Under the pieces are notes generated by a model, which saw only the letters and a list, made by a program, of their open reading frames with translations, was not told where the DNA came from and made no database searches. From positions 1-37,932 of the forward strand of contig VGZE01000016.1 in assembly GCA_016872755.1 (NCBI GenBank): 37,932 nucleotides of DNA, given 5' to 3'. Each line of letters starts with the position of its first letter. Position 1 is the first letter of the stretch. Shown here piece after piece: positions 18,345 through 26,739 of the stretch. The position numbers and the translations under genes were made by a program. The DNA comes from Planctomycetota bacterium (lineage in GTDB: Bacteria; Planctomycetota; UBA1135; GCA-002686595).

Positions 18345-19259
18345 CTAGGACAGTGCGGCGCACACCTCCGCGGCGGGACCCGGGTCAGCGCGATCCTCAT
18401 TGCGAGGACCGCCATCCAACGCACGTCGCCAGTTGAAACTCGGGCGCCACGGCAATGGGCCGCGCCAATGCGCGACGCGCGCCCGCAGTCGCGACAGGTC
18501 GGAACTCCACTCGGTGCGATCACAGCGCGCGAGCGCCCGCGCGAAGAGCCGCGCTCGACCGACATCCGCCGTGGCCAGTGACAGCACGAGACCGCATTGC
18601 GCCGGCCAGGGTCCTCGATCCCTGCTCCGAATGGCGGCCTGGCACGCAGCCAGTGCCAGGCGATCGTTGCCGCATGCCTCGTGCGCATCGGCGAGCGCGC
18701 GCCAGGCCTGCTGTCTCAACAGCGCCGGCCAGGCCGGGGAGTCGTGTTGCAGCAGGCTGCGAGAGGTCTCGAGCGCGGCGCGCGCGGCGCCTTCCTCCAA
18801 CTGCCGTCCCGCCAGCAACAAGCGCCCCTCGACGCAGTCGGCGCTCAGCAGGATCCACAGCGCAGCCTCGCGGCCCGCAGGAAGCGGCGGCGAGGAACCA
18901 GCTCGAACGGCCGCTATCGCTCGGCGCAACCAAGCCCTGCCGTCGCCTGGATGCGGCGCCTCGGAGGCGCCTGACTCGCTCTCGGCGCAGCCCTCCAACT
19001 CGTCGAGCAGCGCGAGCAGTCGCTCGGCCCGGCGCAGCAACGCCTGTGGGTGCTCGGACAGCGCGGCTCTCAGTTGCGGCCAGCGCACCGAGGTCCGGAT
19101 GGCGACCGGCCCCGCGTCCTGCTGCGCGGCGAAGCAACACAAGATGCGCGCCAGCTCGATGCGCGAGATCCGACGCAGTTCTTCCACGCTCGCCTCGCGG
19201 CCCGAGCCGGATTCGACGTGGGCGGCCATCGGAGCGATCAAGACGCTGGGCATCAGCAT
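18345..19259 (-). CDS. TPR-like helical protein of unknown function
   Basis: 304 residues from ATG 19259, or 302 from the ATG at 19253, which overlaps the upstream stop as TGATG; either way it is translationally coupled. The protein is almost wholly alpha-helical with Ala/Leu/Arg-rich repeats; the stretch QAWRALADAHEACGNDRLAL (near residue 210) fits a tetratricopeptide repeat, and other ~35-residue helical pairs surround it. No signal peptide and no membrane segment, so probably cytoplasmic. I do not recognise a family. It lies between a sigma-like gene and the GAF/AAA+ gene, 51 bases before the latter, and a scaffold or partner-binding role in that cassette is inferred. Confidence 0.6.
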   Translation of the reverse strand: MLMPSVLIAPMAAHVESGSGREASVEELRRISRIELARILCCFAAQQDAGPVAIRTSVRWPQLRAALSEHPQALLRRAERLLALLDELEGCAESESGASEAPHPGDGRAWLRRAIAAVRAGSSPPLPAGREAALWILLSADCVEGRLLLAGRQLEEGAARAALETSRSLLQHDSPAWPALLRQQAWRALADAHEACGNDRLALAACQAAIRSRDRGPWPAQCGLVLSLATADVGRARLFARALARCDRTEWSSDLSRLRARVAHWRGPLPWRPSFNWRRALDGGPRNEDRADPGPAAEVCAALS

Positions 19260-19888
19260 GGCGGCGCCGCCTGCTCGACGTAGGCACGCAACGCGGCATC
19301 GAGCGCAGTGCGCGCGCGGCGGCCGACCTCGCTCGCATTCACGCGTTCGGTGCGGGCGACCTCGTCGAGCTCGAGTCGTGAGAGCACGAGTTCGTGGAAC
19401 GCGCGCCGCTGCTCGTCCGCACACGCATTGAGTGCCTGGAGTGCGCGGCGCGCCCCGGCGGGATCCAGATTCAAGGAACGCGCAAAGCTGTCGGGGGTGT
19501 CGCAGGTCCCCGCACGCGGCTCCGCGGGAGGCCGCGCCGATGCGAAGGCCTCGAGCAGCGGGTCGAGCTGGGCCCTCAGCCAGGCGCGCAATTCCCCTCG
19601 CGCGCCTTCGAACGCGGCTCGTCGCGCGATGCGGATTGCCAGTTGGAGCTGCAGCCGATCCGCATCCGCGACCAGGCAGCGCTCGGCCAGCCGCTCGGCG
19701 ATCAGCGCGCGCAGCGCGAGCGGATCCCCGGGCACGATGCGCGCGAGGATCTCGCGCGGATTCCCGTGCAGTAGCCGAGCGCCTCCGCAGACGAGGCTCG
19801 CATCCACTGCCGGGGCGCCGGGATTGGCCTCGCTGGGAGACTCCATGCGCGCGCTCTGCACCTGCAGATGCGTCAGAGGGGGGGGCAT
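19253..19888 (-). CDS. Divergent ECF-sigma-like protein
   Basis: 211 residues from ATG 19888; ATG 19846 is an alternative, and neither has a ribosome site. The second third (RIARRAAFEGARGELRAWLR) resembles the region 2 core with its aromatic-to-Trp-Leu spacing, and the C-terminus (LQALNACADEQRRAFHELVL, then RLELDEVARTERVNASEVGR and RARTALDAAL) resembles region 4 with its helix-turn-helix. The region 2 part is poorly conserved: the usual DLVQE-like acidic motif that binds core polymerase is missing or replaced by ADADRLQLQLAIRIA. It could be a working but remote ECF factor or a sigma-derived regulator. First gene of the minus-strand cassette, divergent from fabI across 259 bases. Confidence 0.6.
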   Translation of the reverse strand: MPPPLTHLQVQSARMESPSEANPGAPAVDASLVCGGARLLHGNPREILARIVPGDPLALRALIAERLAERCLVADADRLQLQLAIRIARRAAFEGARGELRAWLRAQLDPLLEAFASARPPAEPRAGTCDTPDSFARSLNLDPAGARRALQALNACADEQRRAFHELVLSRLELDEVARTERVNASEVGRRARTALDAALRAYVEQAAPPC

Positions 19889-20147
19889 GCGTTCGTAGCC
19901 TACGGCGCTCTCGCAGGCTGGATAGGGGTGCGGCCCGCAACTCGCATCGGCAGCCCGAAATCAGCTGTTTCGGAGGCGATTCGAGCGCATTGGCGGCGAG
20001 TAGCGGATCACCGAATGCCGGCGCGAATCCAGCAACCACCGCGGCTCGACCGCAGCGGCTTGGCTGCGCGCCCTATGGAAGCGCCCAATCGGCATCCGTA
20101 GGATCGCGCGCGCCGCCTGCTGCTGGCGCGCATGACGGAGCCAATCC

Positions 20148-20921
20148 TTGGGTGACTCACTGGCCGGCAAGTACGGACTGATCCTAGGCGTCGCGAACAA
20201 GCGCTCGATCGCGTGGTCTTGCGCGCGAGCCCTTGCCGATCAGGGCATGCGGCTCGCGTTCAACTACGCGACGGAGCGGCTGCGCGGAGGCGTCGAGGAG
20301 CTCGCGGCCGAGCTCCCGGGGTCGCTGGTCCTGCCTTGCGACGTCACCGATGCGGCCCAGATCGATGGGCTGTTCGAGTCCTTGAAGCGCGAGTTCGGCG
20401 CGCTCGACGCCTTGGTTCACGCCGTCGCCTTCGCGCGCCGCGAAGAGCTTGCCGGCGACTTCTTCGACACGTCGCGCGAGGGGTACATGATCGCGCACGA
20501 AGTCTCGGCCTACTCGTTGACCGCGATGACCCGGCGGGCGGTGCCGCTGATGGAGGGACGCTCGGGTTCGATCGTCACGCTCACCTACATCGGGTCGGAG
20601 CGGGTGATCCCCAACTACAACATCATGGGCATCGCCAAGGCGGCGCTGGAGGCGAGCGTGCGCTACCTCGCCCACGACCTCGGCCCGCGCGGCATCCGCG
20701 TCAACGCGGTGTCCGCCGGTCCGATCCGCACGCTGTCCGCGTCCGGCGTGGCGGGATTCAGCAACATTCTCGACGAGATCGCCAGCCGCGCCCCGTTGCG
20801 CCGCAACATCGACGCCGATGAAGTCGGGGATGTGTGCGCGTTCCTGTGCTCGCACGCCAGTCGCGGCATCACCGGCTCCACGCTGTACGTGGACGCCGGT
20901 TACCACATCATGGGCGTTTGA
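20148..20921 (+). CDS. fabI: Enoyl-[acyl-carrier-protein] reductase (NADH), FabI
   Basis: 257 residues from TTG 20148, with GGAG seven bases upstream (20137-20140); the overlapping GTG is out of frame. Rossmann start GLILGVANKRSIAW (10-23) is the FabI form of the nucleotide-binding loop. Catalytic residues are in place: Y147 (LTYIG), Y157 and K164 (NYNIMGIAK), the spaced Tyr-x6-Lys of this family. The fingerprint AGPIRTLSASGV near 190-202 and the final GITGSTLYVDAGYHIMGV also fit. It reduces the trans-2-enoyl-ACP double bond in the last step of fatty acid elongation, in the cytoplasm. It stands alone, not in a fab cluster, and converges with a ZIP transporter gene. Confidence 0.96.
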   Translation: MGDSLAGKYGLILGVANKRSIAWSCARALADQGMRLAFNYATERLRGGVEELAAELPGSLVLPCDVTDAAQIDGLFESLKREFGALDALVHAVAFARREELAGDFFDTSREGYMIAHEVSAYSLTAMTRRAVPLMEGRSGSIVTLTYIGSERVIPNYNIMGIAKAALEASVRYLAHDLGPRGIRVNAVSAGPIRTLSASGVAGFSNILDEIASRAPLRRNIDADEVGDVCAFLCSHASRGITGSTLYVDAGYHIMGV

Positions 20922-20943
20922 GCGCTCCGGCCGCGCGCGCGAC

Positions 20944-21705
20944 TCACGCGTGCGGCAGCGGGAGCAGGGTCTGGATCGCTCCCGCGACGAGCGCACCGAG
21001 CACCACCCAGGCAGCTTTTTGCCAGCCCGGCTCCTCGCCGTGGAAGACCTCGGGCAGCAGGTCGCAGACGGCCACGTACAGGAAGGTCCCGCACGCGACC
21101 CCGGTCAGGGCCAGCGCCATGTGCGGATCGACCGCCTCGACCGCGACCCCGAGCAGCAGCCCCGCCGGTGCAACCGCCGCGTAGGCCGCGAGGTAGCCGA
21201 GCGCGCGCGCGCGACCCAGGCCCGCGAGCTGCATCAGCGTTGCCAGCGAGAAGGCCTCGCTTCCCTTGTGCGCCACGATCGCGAGCAGGAAGACCCAGCG
21301 CATGTGCTCGTTGGGCAGCACCGCCGCCAGGCCAAGCCCGGTGAACGCCGTGTGGATCAGCAGGCCGACATAGGACGCATACCAGACGGCGCGATGGTGG
21401 TCTCGCCGTGAGCGGCTCTCCAACCAGAGCTTCTCGACGAAGAACAACAGCAGGAAGCCGGCCAGCGTGCAGATCCACGGCAGCTTCTCGTCGCCGGCCG
21501 ACTCCGCGTGGCCGTGCGCGTGCCCGCCGTGACCTGCGAGCTCGGGCAACAGGTGCAGGAAGACCAGTCCGAGGAACAGGCCCGCCGACAGGGCGGCGAG
21601 CACATGCAGCCCGCGCTCCGACCAACGTCCTAGCAGCGGCAGCACCCCGCCGAGGAAGGTCAGCGCGAACAGCGCCAGGGCGATGATGGGAACCGAATCC
21701 GGCAT
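20944..21705 (-). CDS. ZIP-family divalent metal transporter
   Basis: 253 residues from ATG 21705, with GGGGAG just upstream; an ATG at 21732 would add nine residues without a ribosome site. About eight hydrophobic segments. A histidine-rich loop (HGGHAHGHAES, 59-69) follows HLLPE (51-55), and HKGSEAF in a later segment is the family's metal-binding HxxxE motif in TM5. These fit ZIP permeases that bring Zn, Fe or Mn into the cytoplasm; which metal is unknown. The gene diverges from the Gld-like ABC operon across 298 bases of hairpin-rich DNA and converges with fabI. Confidence 0.88.
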   Translation of the reverse strand: MPDSVPIIALALFALTFLGGVLPLLGRWSERGLHVLAALSAGLFLGLVFLHLLPELAGHGGHAHGHAESAGDEKLPWICTLAGFLLLFFVEKLWLESRSRRDHHRAVWYASYVGLLIHTAFTGLGLAAVLPNEHMRWVFLLAIVAHKGSEAFSLATLMQLAGLGRARALGYLAAYAAVAPAGLLLGVAVEAVDPHMALALTGVACGTFLYVAVCDLLPEVFHGEEPGWQKAAWVVLGALVAGAIQTLLPLPHA

Positions 21706-21804
21706 GTGCTCCCCGGCCGAAGGGGGCGGCATGGTAGCGCGGGGGGGTGAAAATGCCCGTTCGCTGTTTCCTCCCCGCCTGGGCACGCCCGGCCCTGCCA
21801 ACAG

Positions 21805-21875
21805 TCCGGGCACCCGCGCCGTAGGCGCGGCGGCTGGTGCCGGGCACCTGCCGGCGAGGGGATCGCCCCTCCGGC
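21805..21875. other. Nested hairpins in the ZIP/ABC divergent region
   Basis: CCGCGCC-GTA-GGCGCGG (21814-21830) sits inside GGCACC/GGTGCC arms (near 21809-21840), and a second hairpin GAGGGG-ATCG-CCCCTC (21856-21871) is flanked by GCCGG/CCGGC. No T-run follows on either strand. It would form in the leader of either divergent transcript; no known riboswitch core was recognised. Confidence 0.4.
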
Positions 21876-22003
21876 TTGCACCCCCCGGCCCCCGGCGATA
21901 TGAAACGCACCCCCCGGAGAGGTCCGGTGTGATCCGCGATCGCCTGTGGTCGCCTGGCCTCCCGTAGAGCTCGGCTCCAAGGGCGCCCCTGCCCGGAGTC
22001 GCA

Positions 22004-22759
22004 ATGAGCACCCCCATGATCGAGATCCAGAATCTGTCCAAGCGCTTCGGCTCGTTCGTCGCGGTCGATGGCGTGTCGTTCCAGGTCGGACGCGGGGAGG
22101 TGCTCGGCTTCCTCGGCCCCAACGGCGCGGGCAAGTCGACGACCATGAAGATGGCGACCGGGTTCCTGTCGCCGACGGCAGGCAGCATTCGCATTTGTGG
22201 GCTCGACATGCTCGCCGACCCGCTCGCCGCCAAGAGCAAGATCGGGTATCTGCCCGAGGGCGCCCCCGCCTATCCGGACATGACGCCGCAGGAGTTCCTC
22301 GAGTTCGCCGCGGCGATCCGCGGATTGTCAGGCGAACAGAAACGGGCGCGCGTCGATCAGGTCATCGCGCTGGTCCACCTCGAGAGCCATCGCCACCGTC
22401 CGATCGAGAAGCTCTCCAAGGGCTTCAAGCGGCGCGTGGGGCTGGCACAGGCCATCCTCCACGACCCGGAGGTCCTGATCATGGACGAGCCCACTGACGG
22501 CCTCGATCCGAACCAGAAGTACGAGGTTCGCAAGCTGATCAAGTCGATGGCCGTGAACAAGGCCATCGTGCTCTCGACGCACATCCTCGAGGAAGTGAAG
22601 GCCGTGTGCACGCGGGCGATCATCGTGAATCGCGGCAAGATCGTGTTCGACGGCACGCCGGCCGAATTCGAGGCACGCGCGCCCAAGGGCGCGGGCGAGC
22701 CGGCGATGGACGTCGTGTTCCGCTCCCTGACGACCAGCGACGCGGTCGCTACGGCCTGA
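22004..22759 (+). CDS. ABC-2 transporter ATPase, GldA-like
   Basis: 251 residues; GGAG is five bases before ATG 22004. Walker A GPNGAGKS (38-45), signature LSKGF (137-141) in the LSKGFKRRVGLAQ form common to this subgroup, Walker B LIMDEP (158-163), D-loop and switch histidine in STHILEEV. The closest pattern is the ATPase of Gld-type and other ABC-2 exporters. It should power the permease encoded 21 bases downstream, acting on the cytoplasmic face. The next genes, a GldG-like protein and a DUF4340 protein, form the same four-gene order found in many non-gliding bacteria, so gliding motility is not implied. Confidence 0.93.
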   Translation: MSTPMIEIQNLSKRFGSFVAVDGVSFQVGRGEVLGFLGPNGAGKSTTMKMATGFLSPTAGSIRICGLDMLADPLAAKSKIGYLPEGAPAYPDMTPQEFLEFAAAIRGLSGEQKRARVDQVIALVHLESHRHRPIEKLSKGFKRRVGLAQAILHDPEVLIMDEPTDGLDPNQKYEVRKLIKSMAVNKAIVLSTHILEEVKAVCTRAIIVNRGKIVFDGTPAEFEARAPKGAGEPAMDVVFRSLTTSDAVATA

Positions 22760-22780
22760 TCCCCCCACCGGCACCCGACC

Positions 22781-23512
22781 ATGCGCAACGTCTCGGCCAT
22801 CTTCAAGCGCGAACTGAGCGGCTATTTCTACACGCCGGTCGCTTACGTCTTCCTCGTGATCTTCCTGTGGCTGGCAGGGTGGTTCACGCTGTTCCTCGGC
22901 CAGTTGTACGAGCGACGGCTCGCGGACCTCGAACCGTTCTTCACGTTCGTTCCGTGGCTGTACCTGTTCCTGCTGCCCGCGATCACCATGCGCCTGTGGT
23001 CCGAGGAACGTCGCAATGGAACGGTGGAGCTGCTGATGACGCTGCCCATCAGCATCGGACAGGCCGTGACCGGAAAGTTCCTGGCGGCGTGGGCGTTCGC
23101 GGGCTGTGCGCTGCTGTTGACCCTGCCGCTCGTGATCACGGTCAACTACCTGGGCGACCCCGACAACGGCGTGATCCTGGCCGGGTATCTGGGAGCGTTC
23201 CTGCTGGCGGGCGGCTACCTCGCGATCGGCGCGTGCATCTCGGCGCTCACGAAGAACCAGGTCATCGCATTCGTCCTGGCGGTAGTGGCCTGCCTCCTGT
23301 TGATGCTCGCGGGGTTCAAGCCGGTGATGGACCTGGTGCCCGAGAGCCTGTCCGCCGTCTCCGAAACGCTCGCCGCGATCGGCCTGCTCACGCATTTCGA
23401 GTCGATCAGCAAGGGCGTCGTCGACCTGCGCGACCTCCTCTACTTCGTCACGCTGATCGCGTTCTTCCTGTTCGCCAACGCGGTGATCCTGGAACAGAAA
23501 AAGGCGGATTGA
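22781..23512 (+). CDS. ABC-2 transporter permease, GldF-like
   Basis: 243 residues from ATG 22781; no ribosome site is visible. Six hydrophobic segments. The N-terminal IFKRELSGYFYTPVAYVFLV and the WSEERRNGTVELLMTLPI block between the second and third segments are classic for ABC-2 permeases of the Gld/Nos type. It would form the channel with the upstream ATPase. The C-terminal LRDLLYFVTLIAFFLFANA segment is the last membrane helix. 21 bases after the ATPase gene and 76 before the GldG-like gene. Confidence 0.92.
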   Translation: MRNVSAIFKRELSGYFYTPVAYVFLVIFLWLAGWFTLFLGQLYERRLADLEPFFTFVPWLYLFLLPAITMRLWSEERRNGTVELLMTLPISIGQAVTGKFLAAWAFAGCALLLTLPLVITVNYLGDPDNGVILAGYLGAFLLAGGYLAIGACISALTKNQVIAFVLAVVACLLLMLAGFKPVMDLVPESLSAVSETLAAIGLLTHFESISKGVVDLRDLLYFVTLIAFFLFANAVILEQKKAD

Positions 23513-23588
23513 GTCCGCGCCTCGCCCGAACGCGACCACGCTCCCCGCTCCGCATCGCAGCTCAATCCCAGACTCGCTCCAGATCCAC

Positions 23589-25478
23589 ATGAGCAAGACA
23601 GCCCTCACCATCGGCGGCCTGGCGCTCGGCGCCGTGCTCTTCGGCGCCTTCAACGTGTTCGCCAATTCCGCGCTGCCGCGCGCGCGCTTCGACCTGACGG
23701 AGGAGAAGTTCTACACGCTCTCGCAGGGCTCGAAGAACATCGTCAAGGAAATCGACGAGCCGCTGAACCTCTACCTGTACTTCTCCAAGTCGCAGATCGG
23801 GGAGGCGACCGAGTTGAAGACCTATGCGCAGCGGGTTCGCGAGCTGCTCGACGAGTACGTGCTCGCCTCGAACGGCAAGCTGGTGCTCAAGCAGATCGAC
23901 CCGCTTCCTTTCTCCGAGGAGCAGGATCGCGCGCAAGCCGCCGGCCTCGCCGCGCTGCCGCTCAATCGCTCCGATACGGCCTACTTCGGCCTCGTGGGCA
24001 CGAACTCCACGGGCGACCAGGAGGTCATCGGGTACTTCAATCCGCAGAACGAGCGCACGCTCGAATACGACGTCACGCGCCTGATCCACACGCTTGCGCA
24101 TCCCGAGAAGAAGGTGATCGGCGTCGTGAGCTCGCTTCCCCTCGACGGCGGGGGCGGTCTTTCGATGCAGCGGGACGAGCCCTGGCCGATCATCACGCAG
24201 TTGCGCCAGCTATTCGAAGTGCGCACGCTCGATTTGTCCTCGGGCGACGTCCCCGCGGATGTCCACGCGCTGCTCGTCGTGCATCCCAAGGGCCTCAGTG
24301 ACGAGGCTCTCTACGCGATCGATCAGTTCGTGATGTCGGGCAAGCACGCGCTCGTGTTCGTCGACCCGCACTGCGAGGTCGATCCGAGCGGTCAGGATCC
24401 GAACAACCCGTTCGCGGGCATGCAGGCGGACAAGGGTTCGAACCTGCGCAAGCTCTTCGATGCCTGGGGCGTCGAACTCGTGGACGCCAAGGTCGCCGGC
24501 GACATGGACCACCTGTTGCAGGTGCGCGACCAGCGCGGGAAGGTCGTGCCGAACCTGACCTGGCTCGGGTTGAACGCGGATGCGTTGTCGCAGGACGATC
24601 CGGTCGTGAACGGCCTGGAGAACCTGATTTTCGCCACGGCGGGCATTCTTCGACAGCGCGAAGGCGCGACTACCAGCTTTTCGCCGCTCGTGCAGACCGG
24701 CGAACGCAGCGCGCCGATCGAAAAGTCGAAGATCTCGTTCTATCCCGAGTACGACAAGCTGCTCGCGCAGTTCAGCCCCGAGGGCAAGCGCCTGACCCTC
24801 GCAGCTCGCATCAGCGGTCCAGCGAAGAGCGCGTTCACCGAACGGCCGCCAGAGCCGCCTCCGGCCGAGGGCGAGGCTCCGCCGACGCCGGAGTCGCACC
24901 CCGCTCACATCGCCGAAGCCCGGGAGCCGCTGAATCTGATCGTCTTCGGCGACGTCGACCTGCTGCACGAACGCTTCTGGTTCGAAGCGCAGCGCTTCGG
25001 CGGGATGGTGCTCGGCTACCGGAAGCTCTCGGACAACGGCGACCTGGCCATCAACGCCGCCGACAACCTCGCCGGCAGCAACGATCTGATCAGCGTGCGC
25101 GCGCGCGGCGTCCTGGCGCGTCCGTTCACGGAAGTCGAGAAGCTGCGGACGGAGGCGGAACAGCGCTTCCTGCAGAAGCAAGAGAGCATCGAGGCCGAAA
25201 TCCGCGAGACGCAGAACAAGATCACCGAGTTGCAGAAGGTTCGGGGCGACCAGGCCAACTTGATGATGTCGCCCGAGCAAACAGTGGAGATTCAGCGACT
25301 CGAGGAGAAACTGTTCGCCGGCCGCAAGGAACTCCGCGCGGTGCAGCGCGAACTCGACCGGGACATCGAGAGCCTGGGCACCCGCATCAAGCTCTTCAAC
25401 ATGACCTTGATTCCGCTGGCACTGGCGGGATTCGCGCTCTTCTATCTGCTGCGCCGCCACGACCGGCAATCGGTCTAG
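23589..25478 (+). CDS. GldG-like ABC-associated extracytoplasmic protein
   Basis: 629 residues from ATG 23589. An N-terminal membrane helix (~7-27) is followed by RFDLTEEKFYTLSQGSKNIV and a large extracytoplasmic domain of the ABC_transp_aux/GldG family (FSKSQIGEATELKTYAQRVR, LVVHPKGLSDEALYAIDQFV). A Pro/Glu linker lies near 418-440, a second domain carries FGDVDLLHERFW, then a long coiled coil at ~520-595 (repeated Glu/Gln/Arg/Leu), and a final membrane helix ~604-622. In other bacteria such proteins act with the ABC-2 pair, probably handling a surface substrate; function here is not known. Third gene of the operon. Confidence 0.9.
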   Translation: MSKTALTIGGLALGAVLFGAFNVFANSALPRARFDLTEEKFYTLSQGSKNIVKEIDEPLNLYLYFSKSQIGEATELKTYAQRVRELLDEYVLASNGKLVLKQIDPLPFSEEQDRAQAAGLAALPLNRSDTAYFGLVGTNSTGDQEVIGYFNPQNERTLEYDVTRLIHTLAHPEKKVIGVVSSLPLDGGGGLSMQRDEPWPIITQLRQLFEVRTLDLSSGDVPADVHALLVVHPKGLSDEALYAIDQFVMSGKHALVFVDPHCEVDPSGQDPNNPFAGMQADKGSNLRKLFDAWGVELVDAKVAGDMDHLLQVRDQRGKVVPNLTWLGLNADALSQDDPVVNGLENLIFATAGILRQREGATTSFSPLVQTGERSAPIEKSKISFYPEYDKLLAQFSPEGKRLTLAARISGPAKSAFTERPPEPPPAEGEAPPTPESHPAHIAEAREPLNLIVFGDVDLLHERFWFEAQRFGGMVLGYRKLSDNGDLAINAADNLAGSNDLISVRARGVLARPFTEVEKLRTEAEQRFLQKQESIEAEIRETQNKITELQKVRGDQANLMMSPEQTVEIQRLEEKLFAGRKELRAVQRELDRDIESLGTRIKLFNMTLIPLALAGFALFYLLRRHDRQSV

Positions 25479-25524
25479 GGTCTCCTTCCGCGTCCCCTTC
25501 ACAGGATCTTCCGCACTACCTCCG

Positions 25525-26685
25525 ATGAAACCCGCCACCTTTGGACTCCTGGCCGGCCTCACCGTCGTAGTCGTCGGCGGCGCATGGTATGCGTCGCGCT
25601 CCGGCTCCGACGGCGCCGGTGCGAGCACGCTGCCCACTCGGCTCTTCCCCGAATTCGCCAAGCGCGTGAACGACGTCGCCAGCGTGGAGATCGAGAAGGG
25701 CAGCGAGCACGTGACGCTGGTGAAGAAGGACAACCTGTGGACGCTCGCCAACCGCGGCGGCTACCCGGTCGACTTCGAGAAGGTCAAGAAGGCGGTCATG
25801 GACGTTTCGAATCTGGAGGTACTCGAGGCCAAGACCAAGAACCCGGCCCAGTACGACAAGCTCGACCTGCAGGATCCGAAAGAAGGCGCACCCTCGACTC
25901 GTCTGACCCTCAAGGACGCGGGTGGTGCGAACCTGGCGGCCTTGATCGTCGGCAAGAGCAACTGGGGCGGCAAGGCTTCCGTCTACGTGCGCAAGCTCGA
26001 CGATGCCCAGTCCTACCTGTGCCAGGGCGAACTGCGCCTCGAGGCCGGCCCGACGACGTGGATCAAGAAGGACGTGCTGAAGCTCGACCGCGAGCGAATC
26101 CGAGCCGTCGAGGTCGCGCACGCCGACGGCGAGACCCTGCGGATCCAGAAGCAGCTGCCTGAAGACGTCGACTTCGCCGTGCTCGACATTCCTCCCACGC
26201 GCGAACTCGCGTCCGCCGGTGTCGCGGGACAGCTGGGCTCGGTGCTGACCTGGGTTTCAGTCGACGATGTGGCCCCGTTGGCGGAGGTCGGGTTCGACGG
26301 ACTCTCGGTCACGACGGCGACGTTCAGGACCTTCGACGGCTTGGTCATCGAACTGCGCCTGGCGGACAAGGATGGCAAGAGCTATGCGGCGATGAAGGCG
26401 AGCTGGGAGGAACCACCGGCAAGACCCGCCCCCTCGGAGAGCCAGCCTGCCTCGGCCGCGAGCGCCAAGCTGAAGAGCGCGGATGCCGTGCGGCAGGAGA
26501 TCGAAGAGCTGAATCGCGCCCACGGCGCGTGGGTCTACGTGCTGCCTTCATTCAAGGCCACCAGCATCACAAAGCGCATGAACGACATGCTCGCGCCGTT
26601 GCCCGATCCGGCCGCGCCGATCGACGAGGGCCAGCCGAATGCCCTTCCGCCGGGTCATACCGCGGATGACGGCCACGACCACTGA
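25525..26685 (+). CDS. DUF4340 domain protein
   Basis: 386 residues from ATG 25525, 46 bases after the GldG-like gene. Membrane helix ~5-22 (FGLLAGLTVVVVGGAWYASR), then the repeated strand-rich modules of DUF4340: EIEKGSEHVTLVKKDNLWTLANRGGYPVDF, SKYDKL-like AQYDKLDLQ, LIVGKSNWGGKASVYVRKLD. The family regularly follows GldG-like genes and is thought to be part of the same envelope machine. The tail is Pro/His-rich, ending DDGHDH, which could bind metal; that is only a suggestion. It converges with the group-2-like sigma gene; the 54-base gap contains CGGTCGACCG but no clear terminator. Confidence 0.88.
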   Translation: MKPATFGLLAGLTVVVVGGAWYASRSGSDGAGASTLPTRLFPEFAKRVNDVASVEIEKGSEHVTLVKKDNLWTLANRGGYPVDFEKVKKAVMDVSNLEVLEAKTKNPAQYDKLDLQDPKEGAPSTRLTLKDAGGANLAALIVGKSNWGGKASVYVRKLDDAQSYLCQGELRLEAGPTTWIKKDVLKLDRERIRAVEVAHADGETLRIQKQLPEDVDFAVLDIPPTRELASAGVAGQLGSVLTWVSVDDVAPLAEVGFDGLSVTTATFRTFDGLVIELRLADKDGKSYAAMKASWEEPPARPAPSESQPASAASAKLKSADAVRQEIEELNRAHGAWVYVLPSFKATSITKRMNDMLAPLPDPAAPIDEGQPNALPPGHTADDGHDH

Positions 26686-26739
26686 GCGACCACGCGATCA
26701 ACCGGCCGACACTCGGCGGCTACGGGGTCGGTCGACCGA

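Noticed and set aside
20233..20460. Triclosan-resistance type change in FabI at the position of E. coli G93
   Set aside because: Ala at this place is normal in sensitive FabI proteins of other bacteria, so it carries no clear meaning.
21914..21935. GGAGAG as part of a glycine riboswitch
   Set aside because: The required CCGAAGGGGCAA-like core and closing CTCTC are absent; the downstream genes are not glycine genes.
22004..26685. Gliding motility locus
   Set aside because: Only the ABC part is present; no gldB/C/K/L/M/N or other type IX secretion gene is seen, and this operon form is common in non-gliders.
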